A stretch of DNA of 64,000 bases, from the NCBI RefSeq assembly GCF_042611095.1, contig NZ_JBHFPV010000001.1, positions 1,178,001 through 1,242,000 on the forward strand, in the 5' to 3' direction. Under the pieces are notes generated by a model. That model saw nothing but the letters and a program-made list of their open reading frames with translations, ran no database searches and had not been told where the DNA came from. The position numbers and the translations under genes were made by a program. This DNA is from Meishania litoralis. GTDB taxonomy: Bacteria; Bacteroidota; Bacteroidia; Flavobacteriales; Flavobacteriaceae. Positions 42,303 to 51,464 of the stretch are shown here, one piece after another. How positions within the stretch are numbered: the first letter of the stretch is position 1; each line of letters begins with the position of its first letter.

Positions 42303-43376
42303 TTAAAACAATCGCATTTGGCCATCTTTGAATTGCTCGTGCAGTTCGGTATTCAGTTTAGGAAAAGAGCTGTCCTTAAAATAAGTATGTTTCGCCAATC
42401 GCATCAAATCATGTATCTGGGCGGCAATCTTACCCTCTCCGCGACTTCGAAGACCGAAGCGGCTATCGTTCAGATTTCCGTTATGGCAAGATCTGATCTG
42501 ACCCAATACTTTATCGGCACGATCTGGAAGTGTTTTTTTAATCCAATCCGTAAAGATTGTACCTATCGCCCCGTTGAGCCTGACTACCGTGAAGGCGATG
42601 GACAACGCTCCATTTTCTGAAGCCGCCTTGGCCAATTTCATAATCTCATGACTGTTGATACCCGGTATGATAGGGGCCAACATGACATTTACCGGAATCT
42701 TGTTTTCTGAAAGCATACGAACGGTCTGCAATCGCTTTTTGATCGAGGCCGTTCTCGGCTCAAGAATTCGCCGGGTATCTTCCGATAATGAAGTCACCGA
42801 AACGTTCACCGCGACCAGACCATCTTTTTGAAGTGCCTTCAAAAGGTCCAGATCTCTAAGAATCAACGCATTCTTAGTAATAATACCGACCGGGTGCCTA
42901 TACTTTAAGAATACCTCTAAACAACCTCTCGTTATCTTGAACCGCTTCTCGGCAGGTTGGTAGCAATCCGTATTTCCTGACAGGACAATTGTCTCAGCCT
43001 TCCAATTTTTGTGCTTCAATTTGGCCTCCAACAATTGAGGCGCGCTTTTTTTTATCAAGATTTTACTTTCGAAGTCCAATCCGGGCCCATAGCCCCAATA
43101 TTCGTGGGTGTTTCGTGCATAACAATACACACAGCCGTGTTCACAGCCCTGATAGGGATTCATGGAATGCATCATACCAACATCAGGACTCGTGACCTTG
43201 TTTACTATGGTTTTTGGAAATATGGGGATATACTGCGTCTTGTTCTTACCTGCTTCTTCGCCCTCGATCCTACAGAATTCCAAAAAATCATCCCGCATCT
43301 CGTGAAGGTGCGCTTCAAATCGGTTATGTACTTTTTGTTGGGCACCTCTTCCTTTGAGGTATTCGTTGTTTTTCAA
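42303..43376 (-). CDS. PA0069-like radical SAM protein
   Basis: Protein of 357 residues. The radical SAM cluster binding motif is CEHGCVYCYAR (CxxxCxxC). The family's KGRGAQ lead, SMNPYQGCEHG and VMLAPIIPGINSHE segments place it with the PA0069/SPL-like group. The start codon is TTG at 43376: stops (TAG, TAA) precede it in frame, and the next ATG would remove 26 conserved residues. A 17-bp palindrome sits immediately upstream (43378-43417). The reaction is unknown; relatives include spore photoproduct lyase. Confidence 0.88.
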   Translation of the reverse strand: MKNNEYLKGRGAQQKVHNRFEAHLHEMRDDFLEFCRIEGEEAGKNKTQYIPIFPKTIVNKVTSPDVGMMHSMNPYQGCEHGCVYCYARNTHEYWGYGPGLDFESKILIKKSAPQLLEAKLKHKNWKAETIVLSGNTDCYQPAEKRFKITRGCLEVFLKYRHPVGIITKNALILRDLDLLKALQKDGLVAVNVSVTSLSEDTRRILEPRTASIKKRLQTVRMLSENKIPVNVMLAPIIPGINSHEIMKLAKAASENGALSIAFTVVRLNGAIGTIFTDWIKKTLPDRADKVLGQIRSCHNGNLNDSRFGLRSRGEGKIAAQIHDLMRLAKHTYFKDSSFPKLNTELHEQFKDGQMRLF

Positions 43377-43377
43377 T

Positions 43378-43417
43378 TACTAGGATTTATTCCAAATTTA
43401 TGGAATAAATCCTAGTA
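43378..43417. promoter_or_regulatory. 17-bp perfect palindrome at the radical SAM gene start
   Basis: TACTAGGATTTATTCCA (43378-43394) and its exact inverse TGGAATAAATCCTAGTA (43401-43417) with a 6-base loop. It begins 2 bp before the TTG start codon (on the minus strand), so it would cover the 5' leader and ribosome binding site. No T run lies downstream on the minus strand. It could be an operator or an RNA hairpin controlling translation. Confidence 0.6.
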
Positions 43418-43481
43418 TTAGGTAATTTGCCATTTAAAGTTTTCATCTTAAATAATCGGTTTATGGCGATTGTAAGTTACC

Positions 43482-43637
43482 GTCTGTCATGCGTTTGACA
43501 GACCGATCGGTCGGGTAACCCCGTCACTGAGCTGAATTAACAATCATTACTGCATTTTATCGAAGGCATGCCGAACTTTATCGGTCATTGACGCTGACAT
43601 CCATGAAGACTTCTGGCACCCCACCGACCTATCGGTC
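43482..43637. repeat. Hairpin and repeated ATCGGTC boxes
   Basis: The intergenic segment holds an 8-bp hairpin GTCTGTCA/TGACAGAC (43482-43503), then GACCGATCGGTC (43501-43512, a perfect 12-bp palindrome). The core ATCGGTC recurs at 43580 and within GACCTATCGGTC at 43626-43637. The palindromes resemble TetR-type operators, but no TetR gene is in the window. No reading frame is supportable in 43418-43668. Confidence 0.4.
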
Positions 43638-43668
43638 GGAAGTTCGAATTTTGAAGAAAAGTGAAAGC

Positions 43669-45225
43669 TTATTGTATTGCGACTTTCACCAATTGTTTCT
43701 TGGTACCCCTTTTGGCGTAGAATAGCAGGTTATCATTCTTGGTATCTACCAAAGGTGCAGAAACCATCAAAGGCAACCGCGCGTCTTTATCATCGATGAG
43801 TTTCTCAAAACTGATTTTACCGCCTTCATCCAACTGAATGGCGAAAACATTTCGATTTCGACTAAGGCCCTGCTTGAAAAGCAATCGATCACCACTCAAC
43901 AATTGAGGGTTCTCGGCAGCGGTGCTGATAAAAAAGTAGGTCTTTCCGTTTTTGCAATACGAACTATAAGAGGCATATGCCCCATCGCCCTGGGTAACCT
44001 CTGCCTTATTGATATTTCTGATCCATTCCACATCGCCCGAGGTGTTCAGTTTCGCACTGATGATGTCATTATAATGAAAGCGTTCGATCTTTACCCTACC
44101 GCCGCTAGAATTCGCCTGTACACTGGTGGTGACGAAATACTCCTCGGCATTGTAAAGTATCGATCCATCTTGGTTTACGGTCACATTTTTAAAAACGAGG
44201 TTCTTGACCTGTTTGTCGTCTTCACGCCCGAATTTATCCATCATAAACTGGCTCGAAAATGGATTGTATTTTTTGGCTTTTAAGGATAAGTCCGAAGGAT
44301 CGACCTCGAAATATGAAAGTCCGTTGTAACGATTATCTTTTCGGTCGGCATAAAACCCGAGACACAAAAGCTTATCATTGGCAAAAACAGGTTTCAACGC
44401 TTCCGAATACTTGGCGGGGTCGTCAAAAGTCTGAATTTGCGCCCCTGCCGATGATATTTTGATCATCTCGTATTGAAACTTGCGTTCACTTGTTTGAAAA
44501 CGTTTCTTTTTAAAATAGGCCTTGCCCACGATATAGGCACTCTGCAGATTTTTTGAAAAAGCGATATTCTCGAAAGAATAGTTCTTTTCTTCTACTTCGG
44601 CCGAAAAATCATGGGTGATCACTTTATTCAGGCTAGTATCGAAAAGATAGATAAAGTGTTGGTTGTTCTTTCCCTTTTTGAAATGTGTACTAATTACAAA
44701 AGCGGATTTCGCATCATCGAACAGTACTGAAGTGGTAAAACCAGATGCAAAATTACGATTGTAATAATTTCGGTCAAGAGGTTCCCTTACTTCATCTGAA
44801 CGAATCGAAAGAATTGTTTCCTGGGTGAAGTTCATATCTTCCATAGGGCTTCTATGCACCACATAATCATAGGAGAAAGTATCATAGTTATAATCCAAAA
44901 ACAGCAGATAGACTTGTCCGTTGCGCACATAGCCGTCCACAAAATTGCCGTTTTTAAGCTTATAATTGTATTCATTTACTAATTGAAGATTTTCGTCATA
45001 GGTCTCGATAAAATATCCCTTGGGGCGTAATATCATACCTGTATAGTAGGCACGCACGAGTATCGTACCGCCTTTTTCGTTATCGGAAATGGTAAGTAGA
45101 TTGGAGTATTTGTACCTATCGTTATATTTTTCTCCAATCGTATGTTTTATGGGGATTTCCTGGGCCTTTACCACAATAAAGGCAAAAACGGAAAAAAGCA
45201 GGAAAACACTTTTTTGCAAGCTCAT
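43669..45225 (-). CDS. Secreted beta-propeller-like hypothetical protein
   Basis: Protein of 518 residues with a signal peptide (about 1-21, ending VVKAQEI). The mature part is a long series of beta strands with aromatic/charged turns (YTGMILRPKGYFIETYDENLQ, YSEALKPVFANDKLLCLGF, YSSYCKNGKTYFFISTAAE), suggesting a repeat or propeller fold, but no named domain can be defended. It is common as a long secreted hypothetical in Flavobacteriaceae. 21 bp lie between it and the enoyl-CoA hydratase gene upstream on the same strand, so they may be cotranscribed. Confidence 0.6.
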   Translation of the reverse strand: MSLQKSVFLLFSVFAFIVVKAQEIPIKHTIGEKYNDRYKYSNLLTISDNEKGGTILVRAYYTGMILRPKGYFIETYDENLQLVNEYNYKLKNGNFVDGYVRNGQVYLLFLDYNYDTFSYDYVVHRSPMEDMNFTQETILSIRSDEVREPLDRNYYNRNFASGFTTSVLFDDAKSAFVISTHFKKGKNNQHFIYLFDTSLNKVITHDFSAEVEEKNYSFENIAFSKNLQSAYIVGKAYFKKKRFQTSERKFQYEMIKISSAGAQIQTFDDPAKYSEALKPVFANDKLLCLGFYADRKDNRYNGLSYFEVDPSDLSLKAKKYNPFSSQFMMDKFGREDDKQVKNLVFKNVTVNQDGSILYNAEEYFVTTSVQANSSGGRVKIERFHYNDIISAKLNTSGDVEWIRNINKAEVTQGDGAYASYSSYCKNGKTYFFISTAAENPQLLSGDRLLFKQGLSRNRNVFAIQLDEGGKISFEKLIDDKDARLPLMVSAPLVDTKNDNLLFYAKRGTKKQLVKVAIQ

Positions 45226-45246
45226 AAGTAGGTTTTTGGGGATTTG

Positions 45247-46029
45247 CTATTTACCCGGAAAATCGGCCTTGCGTTTTTCCAAAAAGGCGGTGGTGCCCTC
45301 TCTGAAATCCGCCGTTCCAAAGCAAGTTCCGAAAGCTTCTATTTCAGATGCAAATCCGTTACTATTATTCTTAAAACCCGCATTTATCGCTTTTATTGCA
45401 TGAGCCACGGCAACAGGTGAATTGTTGCCTATTTTGGCGGCCAGTTTTTCACAGAAAGAAAGCAGTTCCTCTTGGGGTACGACATGGTTGACCAATCCTA
45501 ACCTATGGGCCTTTTGGGCATCGATCATACCAGCGGTCATAATCATCTCCATGGCATTGCCCTTTCCTACCAATTGTGGCAGACGTTGCGTGCCGCCATA
45601 TCCAGGTATAACACCAAGTGAAACTTCCGGAAGCCCCATTTTTGCATTGTCACTGGCCACCCTAAAGTGACAGGCCATGGCCAACTCAAGACCCCCTCCC
45701 AGAGCAAAGCCATTGACCGCAGCGATAACCGGCGTCGAAAGGTTCTCGACCAGGTCGAAGAGCAATTTTTGACCTTTCTTGGCCAATTTACCGCCTTCCT
45801 TTACCGAAAAATTGGCAAACTCGGCGATATCTGCACCGGCAACGAAGGCCTTTTCGCCACTTCCCGTTACGATTATGGTGCGTATCTTATTGTTGGTTTC
45901 AAGTGCCTTAAACGCATCATGCAGCTCTTGAATGGTTTCCCGGTTCAAGGCATTTAGTTTGTTAGGGCGATTTATAGTAACAATGGCCAGTCTATCCTTT
46001 TGATTGATAAGTAAATTTTTGTATTTCAT
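45247..46029 (-). CDS. Enoyl-CoA hydratase/isomerase family protein
   Basis: Protein of 260 residues with the crotonase fold. AFVAGADIAEF and VIAAVNGFALGGGLELAMACHF (oxyanion hole) are the CoA and active-site loops, and LPEVSLGVIPGYGGTQRLP holds the catalytic-type Glu. It hydrates trans-2-enoyl-CoA in beta-oxidation or related acyl-CoA metabolism. No other beta-oxidation genes are adjacent, so the specific chain length is unknown. No signal peptide; cytoplasmic. Confidence 0.92.
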   Translation of the reverse strand: MKYKNLLINQKDRLAIVTINRPNKLNALNRETIQELHDAFKALETNNKIRTIIVTGSGEKAFVAGADIAEFANFSVKEGGKLAKKGQKLLFDLVENLSTPVIAAVNGFALGGGLELAMACHFRVASDNAKMGLPEVSLGVIPGYGGTQRLPQLVGKGNAMEMIMTAGMIDAQKAHRLGLVNHVVPQEELLSFCEKLAAKIGNNSPVAVAHAIKAINAGFKNNSNGFASEIEAFGTCFGTADFREGTTAFLEKRKADFPGK

Positions 46030-46063
46030 GGTTTCAATAGTTAAAATAATGCCATACGGATTT

Positions 46064-47548
46064 CTAGTGTTCCTCTTTTTGGAACTTTACCGTAAATACG
46101 GTGCCTTTGCCCGATTGGGACGTAAAATTGATGCTTCCTTTGTATGTTTCTACAATGTTTTTCACCATTCCCAGACCAAGCCCCATACCGCTTGACTTCG
46201 TTGTGAACTTTGGCTCAAATATTTTTTCGGCAAAGTTGTCAGCAATACCGACACCGTTGTCGGCCACCGAAATTTTGACGTAATCATCTTCGGAAACGAC
46301 CGAGACCAATATTCTTGGCGATTCTACCTCAGGTACCGCCTGAATGGCATTTTTCACTAAGTTGGTCACCACCCGTATCAATTGGGTACGGTCAAGTTTC
46401 GCAATGATTTCCTCTTCTTCAGAGATAAAATGAATATACTCCTCATTGAAGATGTCAAGCGCGAGCTTCACGATCTTGACTACGTTCAGGGTCTCGTTCT
46501 GCTGGGCGGGCATTTCGGCAAAACTTGAAAATGCCGAGGCGATACTGCTCATGGTATCGATTTGTTGGATCAAGGTTTTGGAATATTCGGCAACTTTATT
46601 TTCGATATTGGGGTCTTGGGGATCGAATTTTCTTTGAAAACTTTGAACACTTAAACGCATAGGTGTCAAAGGGTTCTTTATTTCATGGGCCACCTGTTTT
46701 GCCATTTCGCGCCATGCCTGCTCGCGTTCGCTCCTGGCCAACTTTATGGCACTTAGCTCAAGTTCGTCGATCATCGCGTTATAAGAATCGATCAATTTGG
46801 CGATTTCCTCACTTGGTTCCTCGATATAGATTTTCTCGTTACGTTTGGTCAAATCGGTTTTCGACATCATATCGGATACGGTCTGCAAAGAACGCGTGAT
46901 ATATTTTGATATAAAATAGGCTAGACCTATAGCTATCAAGAGCATTAAAAAATAGACCCCGGCCAAACGGGTCAAAAACTCCCGCAATTCCTTATCATTA
47001 AAAGTATTGTCCTCAAAATAGGGCATATTGACAATGCCGATGGGCTTGAACTTACCATCGGTTATATATGAATAAGAGGATTGATACCGATCGCCGGCCG
47101 CTGATTTTTCTTCTACAAAGCGTTTTTCAACACTGCTCTGAAGATTATTCAAAATCTCGGCATCCAAACAATTTGAAATGGAGTCATTTTCAAACTTGGG
47201 CCGTGAACTTTTTATCAATTGCCCTTCAAGATCGTAGATGTTGAAATTTTTGTTATGAACATCAGCGATCTGGTAGATTTCATCCATGAAAATCAACCCT
47301 AAATTTTCGGTAGTGGGCGGGTAAGTCGTTCTGCGTATGGTATAGTCAATGCTCTGCTTTATCTGCTCCTCTTTTCGCTCGAGCCGATCTTCATGATAAT
47401 CCCTCAATTGTTCGCGATATTGATATACTGCAATTGCCGATATCAATACCGAAGATATCAATACCAATAATATCATGGCAAAGAATATGCGAAACCGTAA
47501 CGATAATTTTTTGAACAACGAAAAGGATTTTACACTCAAAGGTAGCAA
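46064..47548 (-). CDS. NtrY-like membrane sensor histidine kinase
   Basis: Protein of 494 residues. The start is an in-frame TTG at 47548, as no ATG precedes the first helix. Two membrane helices (IFFAMILLVLISSVLISAIAV and FLMLLIAIGLAYFI) flank a periplasmic sensor of about 160 residues. A HAMP-like linker, a HisKA domain with MAKQVAHEIKNPLTPMRLS (phospho-His) and an ATPase domain with ADNGVGI and GLGLGMVKNI follow. The arrangement resembles NtrY-type kinases. No response regulator is adjacent, so the partner is elsewhere. Confidence 0.9.
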   Translation of the reverse strand: MLPLSVKSFSLFKKLSLRFRIFFAMILLVLISSVLISAIAVYQYREQLRDYHEDRLERKEEQIKQSIDYTIRRTTYPPTTENLGLIFMDEIYQIADVHNKNFNIYDLEGQLIKSSRPKFENDSISNCLDAEILNNLQSSVEKRFVEEKSAAGDRYQSSYSYITDGKFKPIGIVNMPYFEDNTFNDKELREFLTRLAGVYFLMLLIAIGLAYFISKYITRSLQTVSDMMSKTDLTKRNEKIYIEEPSEEIAKLIDSYNAMIDELELSAIKLARSEREQAWREMAKQVAHEIKNPLTPMRLSVQSFQRKFDPQDPNIENKVAEYSKTLIQQIDTMSSIASAFSSFAEMPAQQNETLNVVKIVKLALDIFNEEYIHFISEEEEIIAKLDRTQLIRVVTNLVKNAIQAVPEVESPRILVSVVSEDDYVKISVADNGVGIADNFAEKIFEPKFTTKSSGMGLGLGMVKNIVETYKGSINFTSQSGKGTVFTVKFQKEEH

Positions 47549-47624
47549 ATATCAGGCCACCCTGACCATATAATATAATGCTGCAGCTGCCAATCGGCCC
47601 AAGAATTCGAGTGGTCTAGTTCTT

Positions 47625-48176
47625 TCATTTTTCCGGGTTTTTTTCCCGAAAGCGTTTGTAGAGTCTAATCCCCAACATGAGTAGAATGCCCAATATTATG
47701 ATTCCGACAACGCCGAAAATCCAGCTTATGGCACTTTTCAATATCACCAAAAATACGATGGCAAAAAGAGCGATCGTCGCCACCTCGTTCCAAATGCGCA
47801 TATAGTTCGACGTATATCTAACCTCATTTCGTTGCAATTGATTGAAAATCAAATGATTTCTAATATGGTAAAGAATCAGTAAGGCAACAAAGGCCAATTT
47901 TACGTGCATCCAGGGCTGTTGTAAAAAAGCAGGTTGCAAAAACAGCAGCCAAATGGCAAATAAGGTGCATAAAATAGCTGATGGCCATGTTATGATATAC
48001 CAAAGCCTTCTGGCCATTAGTTTCAATTGTTCGGTCAATATATCCTTTTCAGGGGCGGGCTTTTGCGCTGCCTCTATATGATAGATAAAAAGCCGTGGAA
48101 TGTAGAAAAGCCCGGCAAACCAAGTTACCACGAAAATGAGATGCAAGGCTTTGATGTAGTTATAATACTCGACCAA
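47625..48176 (-). CDS. HemJ/CopD-like membrane protein
   Basis: Start placed at a TTG (48176) that gives MVEYYNYIKALHLIF, the usual length of the family; the frame also extends to a TTG at 48215. The product has about 183 residues with four hydrophobic helices and KALHLIFVVTWFAGLFYIPRLFIYH, a hallmark of HemJ, the heme-dependent protoporphyrinogen IX oxidase. HemJ completes protoporphyrin synthesis; ferrochelatase (the next step) is at 62888, 15 kb away. The Bacteroidota copies are often annotated only as CopD-like, so HemJ is likely but not certain. Confidence 0.8.
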   Translation of the reverse strand: MVEYYNYIKALHLIFVVTWFAGLFYIPRLFIYHIEAAQKPAPEKDILTEQLKLMARRLWYIITWPSAILCTLFAIWLLFLQPAFLQQPWMHVKLAFVALLILYHIRNHLIFNQLQRNEVRYTSNYMRIWNEVATIALFAIVFLVILKSAISWIFGVVGIIILGILLMLGIRLYKRFREKNPEK

Positions 48177-48260
48177 GGTAGTTTTTGGATTTAATATTCG
48201 ACCGAAATCGAACAATGCGTCGACAAGCTCGGCATGACAGTTAAGGCTAATTTTAAATTA

Positions 48261-48293
48261 CAAAGTTACAAAACCTGAAATCCCAAACTCCAA
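48261..48293 (-). promoter_or_regulatory. Promoter of the HemJ-like gene
   Basis: On the minus strand TTG (48293-48291) and TAACTTTG (48268-48261) are separated by 22 bp, matching the Bacteroidota -33/-7 promoter pattern. The -7 box ends 84 bp before the proposed start codon. Confidence 0.5.
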
Positions 48294-48304
48294 CTTGAAA
48301 TCTT

Positions 48305-51300
48305 TTAAAGACGTAAGGCACCGATACCGGCTTCCCAAAGTTTTTTATTGAAGTTCGGAATGGCCATATTCATGAGTTGCCCACCCTCTTTTTGCAAAAT
48401 GTTCCATTGGGCATCCAATTCGGCCTTACGGTCTTTTGAGGGTTGGTTGACTCTTGGAATACCGCTATCGGTAGCGTTGATCAAGAACAAATACTCTGCC
48501 GTGAACTTGTTTTGAAAGTTCTCTACGTCGTCGTAGGCCTTTGACTTGCGCTGAATCATTTTTTGGTCCCATACATCAATTTCATTGGCCAGTTTTTTGC
48601 CTTCCGATCGCAAACCTTCGTCCTCGATATCTTCCAATAACTTCGCTAGCTGCTCCCTTGCCTTGAACAGTGAATTGACCATATCGTGCATTTTGGTCAG
48701 CTTGCGTTCCATATCGTACATTATCGTATGGTATTCTTCGTATTGGGCCGCCGTTGTGCCAAAAGTAGGCATGGGAACGATCTTACCCTCAGTACTTACC
48801 GTTTTTCCATCGACTTTAAGATTAAAGGTGTATTCGCCCGGCGGTGCCTTGTGGCCCCTGAAATTGGCTTCGATATACACATCGGGAATACCGGGCATAA
48901 TGGGGTATTTCATGTCCCAGATAAAGCGGTTCAATCCTTCTTTTTTTGAAAGCACTGGAGCCGGTGGGGCACCGCCCCCATTATGTTTTTTGTAGTTTTT
49001 ATCCTTTTCAGACGAAAAACTACGTACCAAATTGCCCTTTGCATCTAAAACATCCATGGAAATCGCCATGGAATCTTTGAGCTTGGGGAGGTTGTAGTAC
49101 AGCACCATACCGTTCGCCGGATTTACCCCTTCAAAAGCATTCGTGCCATCAAATTCATCTGAATCACCGCTCAATGGGCTGCCCCACGAACCATTAACGG
49201 CATTGCCCGCAGCGAATAGGTGAACATCCTTTTCCGAGGGATCGTATTGACCTAGTATCGATAGATCGTCCAAAACCCAAAACGAGCGCCCCGAAGTCGC
49301 GACTACGAGATTATCCTGATGCACTTTTAAATCGGTTATCGGTGTCTTGGGAAGATTGAGTTGAAAAGATTCCCACGTTTTTCCTCCGTTCCAAGAAATA
49401 TATATCCCTTTTTCCGTGCCGGCATACAACAAATCCTTTCTGTGCTGATCTTCACGAACGACACGGGTAAAGGCACCATAGGGAATTCCTGAACTAATGT
49501 TCGTCCATGTTTTGCCGTAATCCGATGACTTGTATAAGGCAGGAGTGTAGTCGTTGAACTTATATTTGGTCGTCGCCACATACACCGTGGCTGGATCGTG
49601 TGGTGACACTTCTATTGCATTCACCAAAGTTTCCCCAAGATTTTTCGGAGTAATATTCTGCCAAGAAAGGCCCCCATCTTTGGTAATATGTACATAACCA
49701 TCATCACTACCCGTATAGAAAACACCTTTTTCATGTGGCGACTCGATCATATAGGCAATGGTCCCATAATTCTCGGCACCAACGGCTTCATTGGTATAAG
49801 GCCCGCCTCCTTTACCTTGCTTGGCATCGATATTACGGGTAAGGTCGGGCGAGATTTCTTCCCAGGTTAAGCCCATATCTCGGGTTCGCAAGACAAGCTG
49901 TGCGCAATGGTAAAACGTGCCCGGTTCATGTTTCGACCCAATGATCGGCGCGTTCCAGTTGTATAGGTATTTCATATCGCGGGCATCTCTTCCCAAATAC
50001 TGTATGGGTGCCGCCATGATCTGTGTCGATGCTTTTGAATGCGTATCAAGTACTTCGATGGTCCCTAGGTAACTTCCTCCCAGAACATATCTGGGGTCAT
50101 CGGGGTCAAAGGCCAAGAAGGCACTTTCTCCCCCTGCAGAATCGCTCCAGTCCGAAAGTGATATGCCACTGCTTCCAGGTGAGAAACTGGCAATCTTTAC
50201 CGAACTATTGTCTTGCTGCCCTCCGTAAACGTTATAAGGAAAAAGATTGTCCACGCTAATACGATAAAATTGTGCGGTCGGCATATTGTTTTGGGTAGAC
50301 CATGTTTTTCCGTTGTCAAAACTAATAGCAGCTCCGCCATCATCGGCCACAACCATATTGTCCGAATCTTCCGGATTGATCCAAAGGTCGTGGTAGTCGC
50401 CATGAGTACCAGTAATCAGCTCCCAGGTCTTGCCCCCATCGATGGAGCGCAGTGCGGGAGCGCTCAGCACATAAACCGTATTCTCATTGTTCGGATCGGC
50501 AAAAACCTCGATATAATACCACGCGCGTTGCACCAAACGATTATCGCCACTAACCATATTCCACGATTTGCCCGCATCATCTGAAACAAAAAGACCGCCC
50601 TTATCGGCATTACTGTCACTTTCTATGAGTGCATATACCTTGCTCGAATTCGCTGGGCTCACGGCTATAGCCATTTTGCCCTTCTCCTCCGGTAGGCCTT
50701 TGTGGATTTTTTCCCAGGTCTCGCCGCCATCGACCGACTTATAGAGTCCGCTGCCTTCGCCACCACTTATTACCATATTCGGTTTACGCTGATGGTGCCA
50801 CATGGCAGCGTATATTATATCGGGAGCGTTCATATCGATGGATAATTCTGAGCAGCCCGTAAGTTCGTTGACGAACAGTACTTTTTTCCAGGTTTCTCCG
50901 CCATCACTAGATTTATAAATACCACGATCTTCCGTTGGGCCGTAAATCGCCCCCTGAGCGGCCACATAAACGATATCGGGGTTTTTAGGGTGGATGACGA
51001 TCCTTGAAATCTGCTGTGTATTTTCAAGTCCCATTTTTTTCCAGGTCTTGCCCGAGTCGGTAGATTTATAGACACCGTCCCCATAGGAAGTCATAACCCC
51101 CCTTGGTGCATGTTCTCCCATACCGCAATACACGATATTAGGGTCGGATACCGAAACGGCCACCGCACCGACCGAACCCATTTCAAAAAAACCGTCGGAA
51201 ATGTTGTCCCATCGTTGTCCTGCGTCGGTCGTCTTCCATAATCCTCCCCCTGTAGTACCCATATAATAGGTCAAGGGGTCGCCGACCACGCCGGCCGCAC

Positions 51301-51427
51301 ACACCGACCTCCCTCCACGAAAGGGGCCGATATTACGATATTTTAAAGGTTTGAAATAGTCTTCGGCCGTTTGCGAAAAGACCGAAATCGTAAACAAGGC
51401 CATTAAAAATGGAAGTGATTTTTTCAT
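48305..51427 (-). CDS. Secreted VPS10/sortilin-like BNR-repeat protein
   Basis: Start at the ATG 51427 (MKKSLPFLMALFTISVFSQT); 37 upstream codons are not signal-like. The 1040-residue protein has a signal peptide and repeated Asp-box/BNR blades typical of VPS10/sortilin-like propellers, with SxDxGxTW hallmarks such as STDSGKTWKK, SSDGGETWKK and SVDGGETWEK. A C-terminal part includes a beta domain and a helical segment (YDMERKLTKMHDMVNSLF). It is paralogous to the protein at 53283, and a sulfatase gene separates the two. Function unknown; a carbohydrate- or protein-binding or hydrolytic propeller is plausible. Confidence 0.88.
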   Translation of the reverse strand: MKKSLPFLMALFTISVFSQTAEDYFKPLKYRNIGPFRGGRSVCAAGVVGDPLTYYMGTTGGGLWKTTDAGQRWDNISDGFFEMGSVGAVAVSVSDPNIVYCGMGEHAPRGVMTSYGDGVYKSTDSGKTWKKMGLENTQQISRIVIHPKNPDIVYVAAQGAIYGPTEDRGIYKSSDGGETWKKVLFVNELTGCSELSIDMNAPDIIYAAMWHHQRKPNMVISGGEGSGLYKSVDGGETWEKIHKGLPEEKGKMAIAVSPANSSKVYALIESDSNADKGGLFVSDDAGKSWNMVSGDNRLVQRAWYYIEVFADPNNENTVYVLSAPALRSIDGGKTWELITGTHGDYHDLWINPEDSDNMVVADDGGAAISFDNGKTWSTQNNMPTAQFYRISVDNLFPYNVYGGQQDNSSVKIASFSPGSSGISLSDWSDSAGGESAFLAFDPDDPRYVLGGSYLGTIEVLDTHSKASTQIMAAPIQYLGRDARDMKYLYNWNAPIIGSKHEPGTFYHCAQLVLRTRDMGLTWEEISPDLTRNIDAKQGKGGGPYTNEAVGAENYGTIAYMIESPHEKGVFYTGSDDGYVHITKDGGLSWQNITPKNLGETLVNAIEVSPHDPATVYVATTKYKFNDYTPALYKSSDYGKTWTNISSGIPYGAFTRVVREDQHRKDLLYAGTEKGIYISWNGGKTWESFQLNLPKTPITDLKVHQDNLVVATSGRSFWVLDDLSILGQYDPSEKDVHLFAAGNAVNGSWGSPLSGDSDEFDGTNAFEGVNPANGMVLYYNLPKLKDSMAISMDVLDAKGNLVRSFSSEKDKNYKKHNGGGAPPAPVLSKKEGLNRFIWDMKYPIMPGIPDVYIEANFRGHKAPPGEYTFNLKVDGKTVSTEGKIVPMPTFGTTAAQYEEYHTIMYDMERKLTKMHDMVNSLFKAREQLAKLLEDIEDEGLRSEGKKLANEIDVWDQKMIQRKSKAYDDVENFQNKFTAEYLFLINATDSGIPRVNQPSKDRKAELDAQWNILQKEGGQLMNMAIPNFNKKLWEAGIGALRL

Positions 51428-51464
51428 TAGGATATTTGGTTTAATGCATGTTGTTATCACATTT

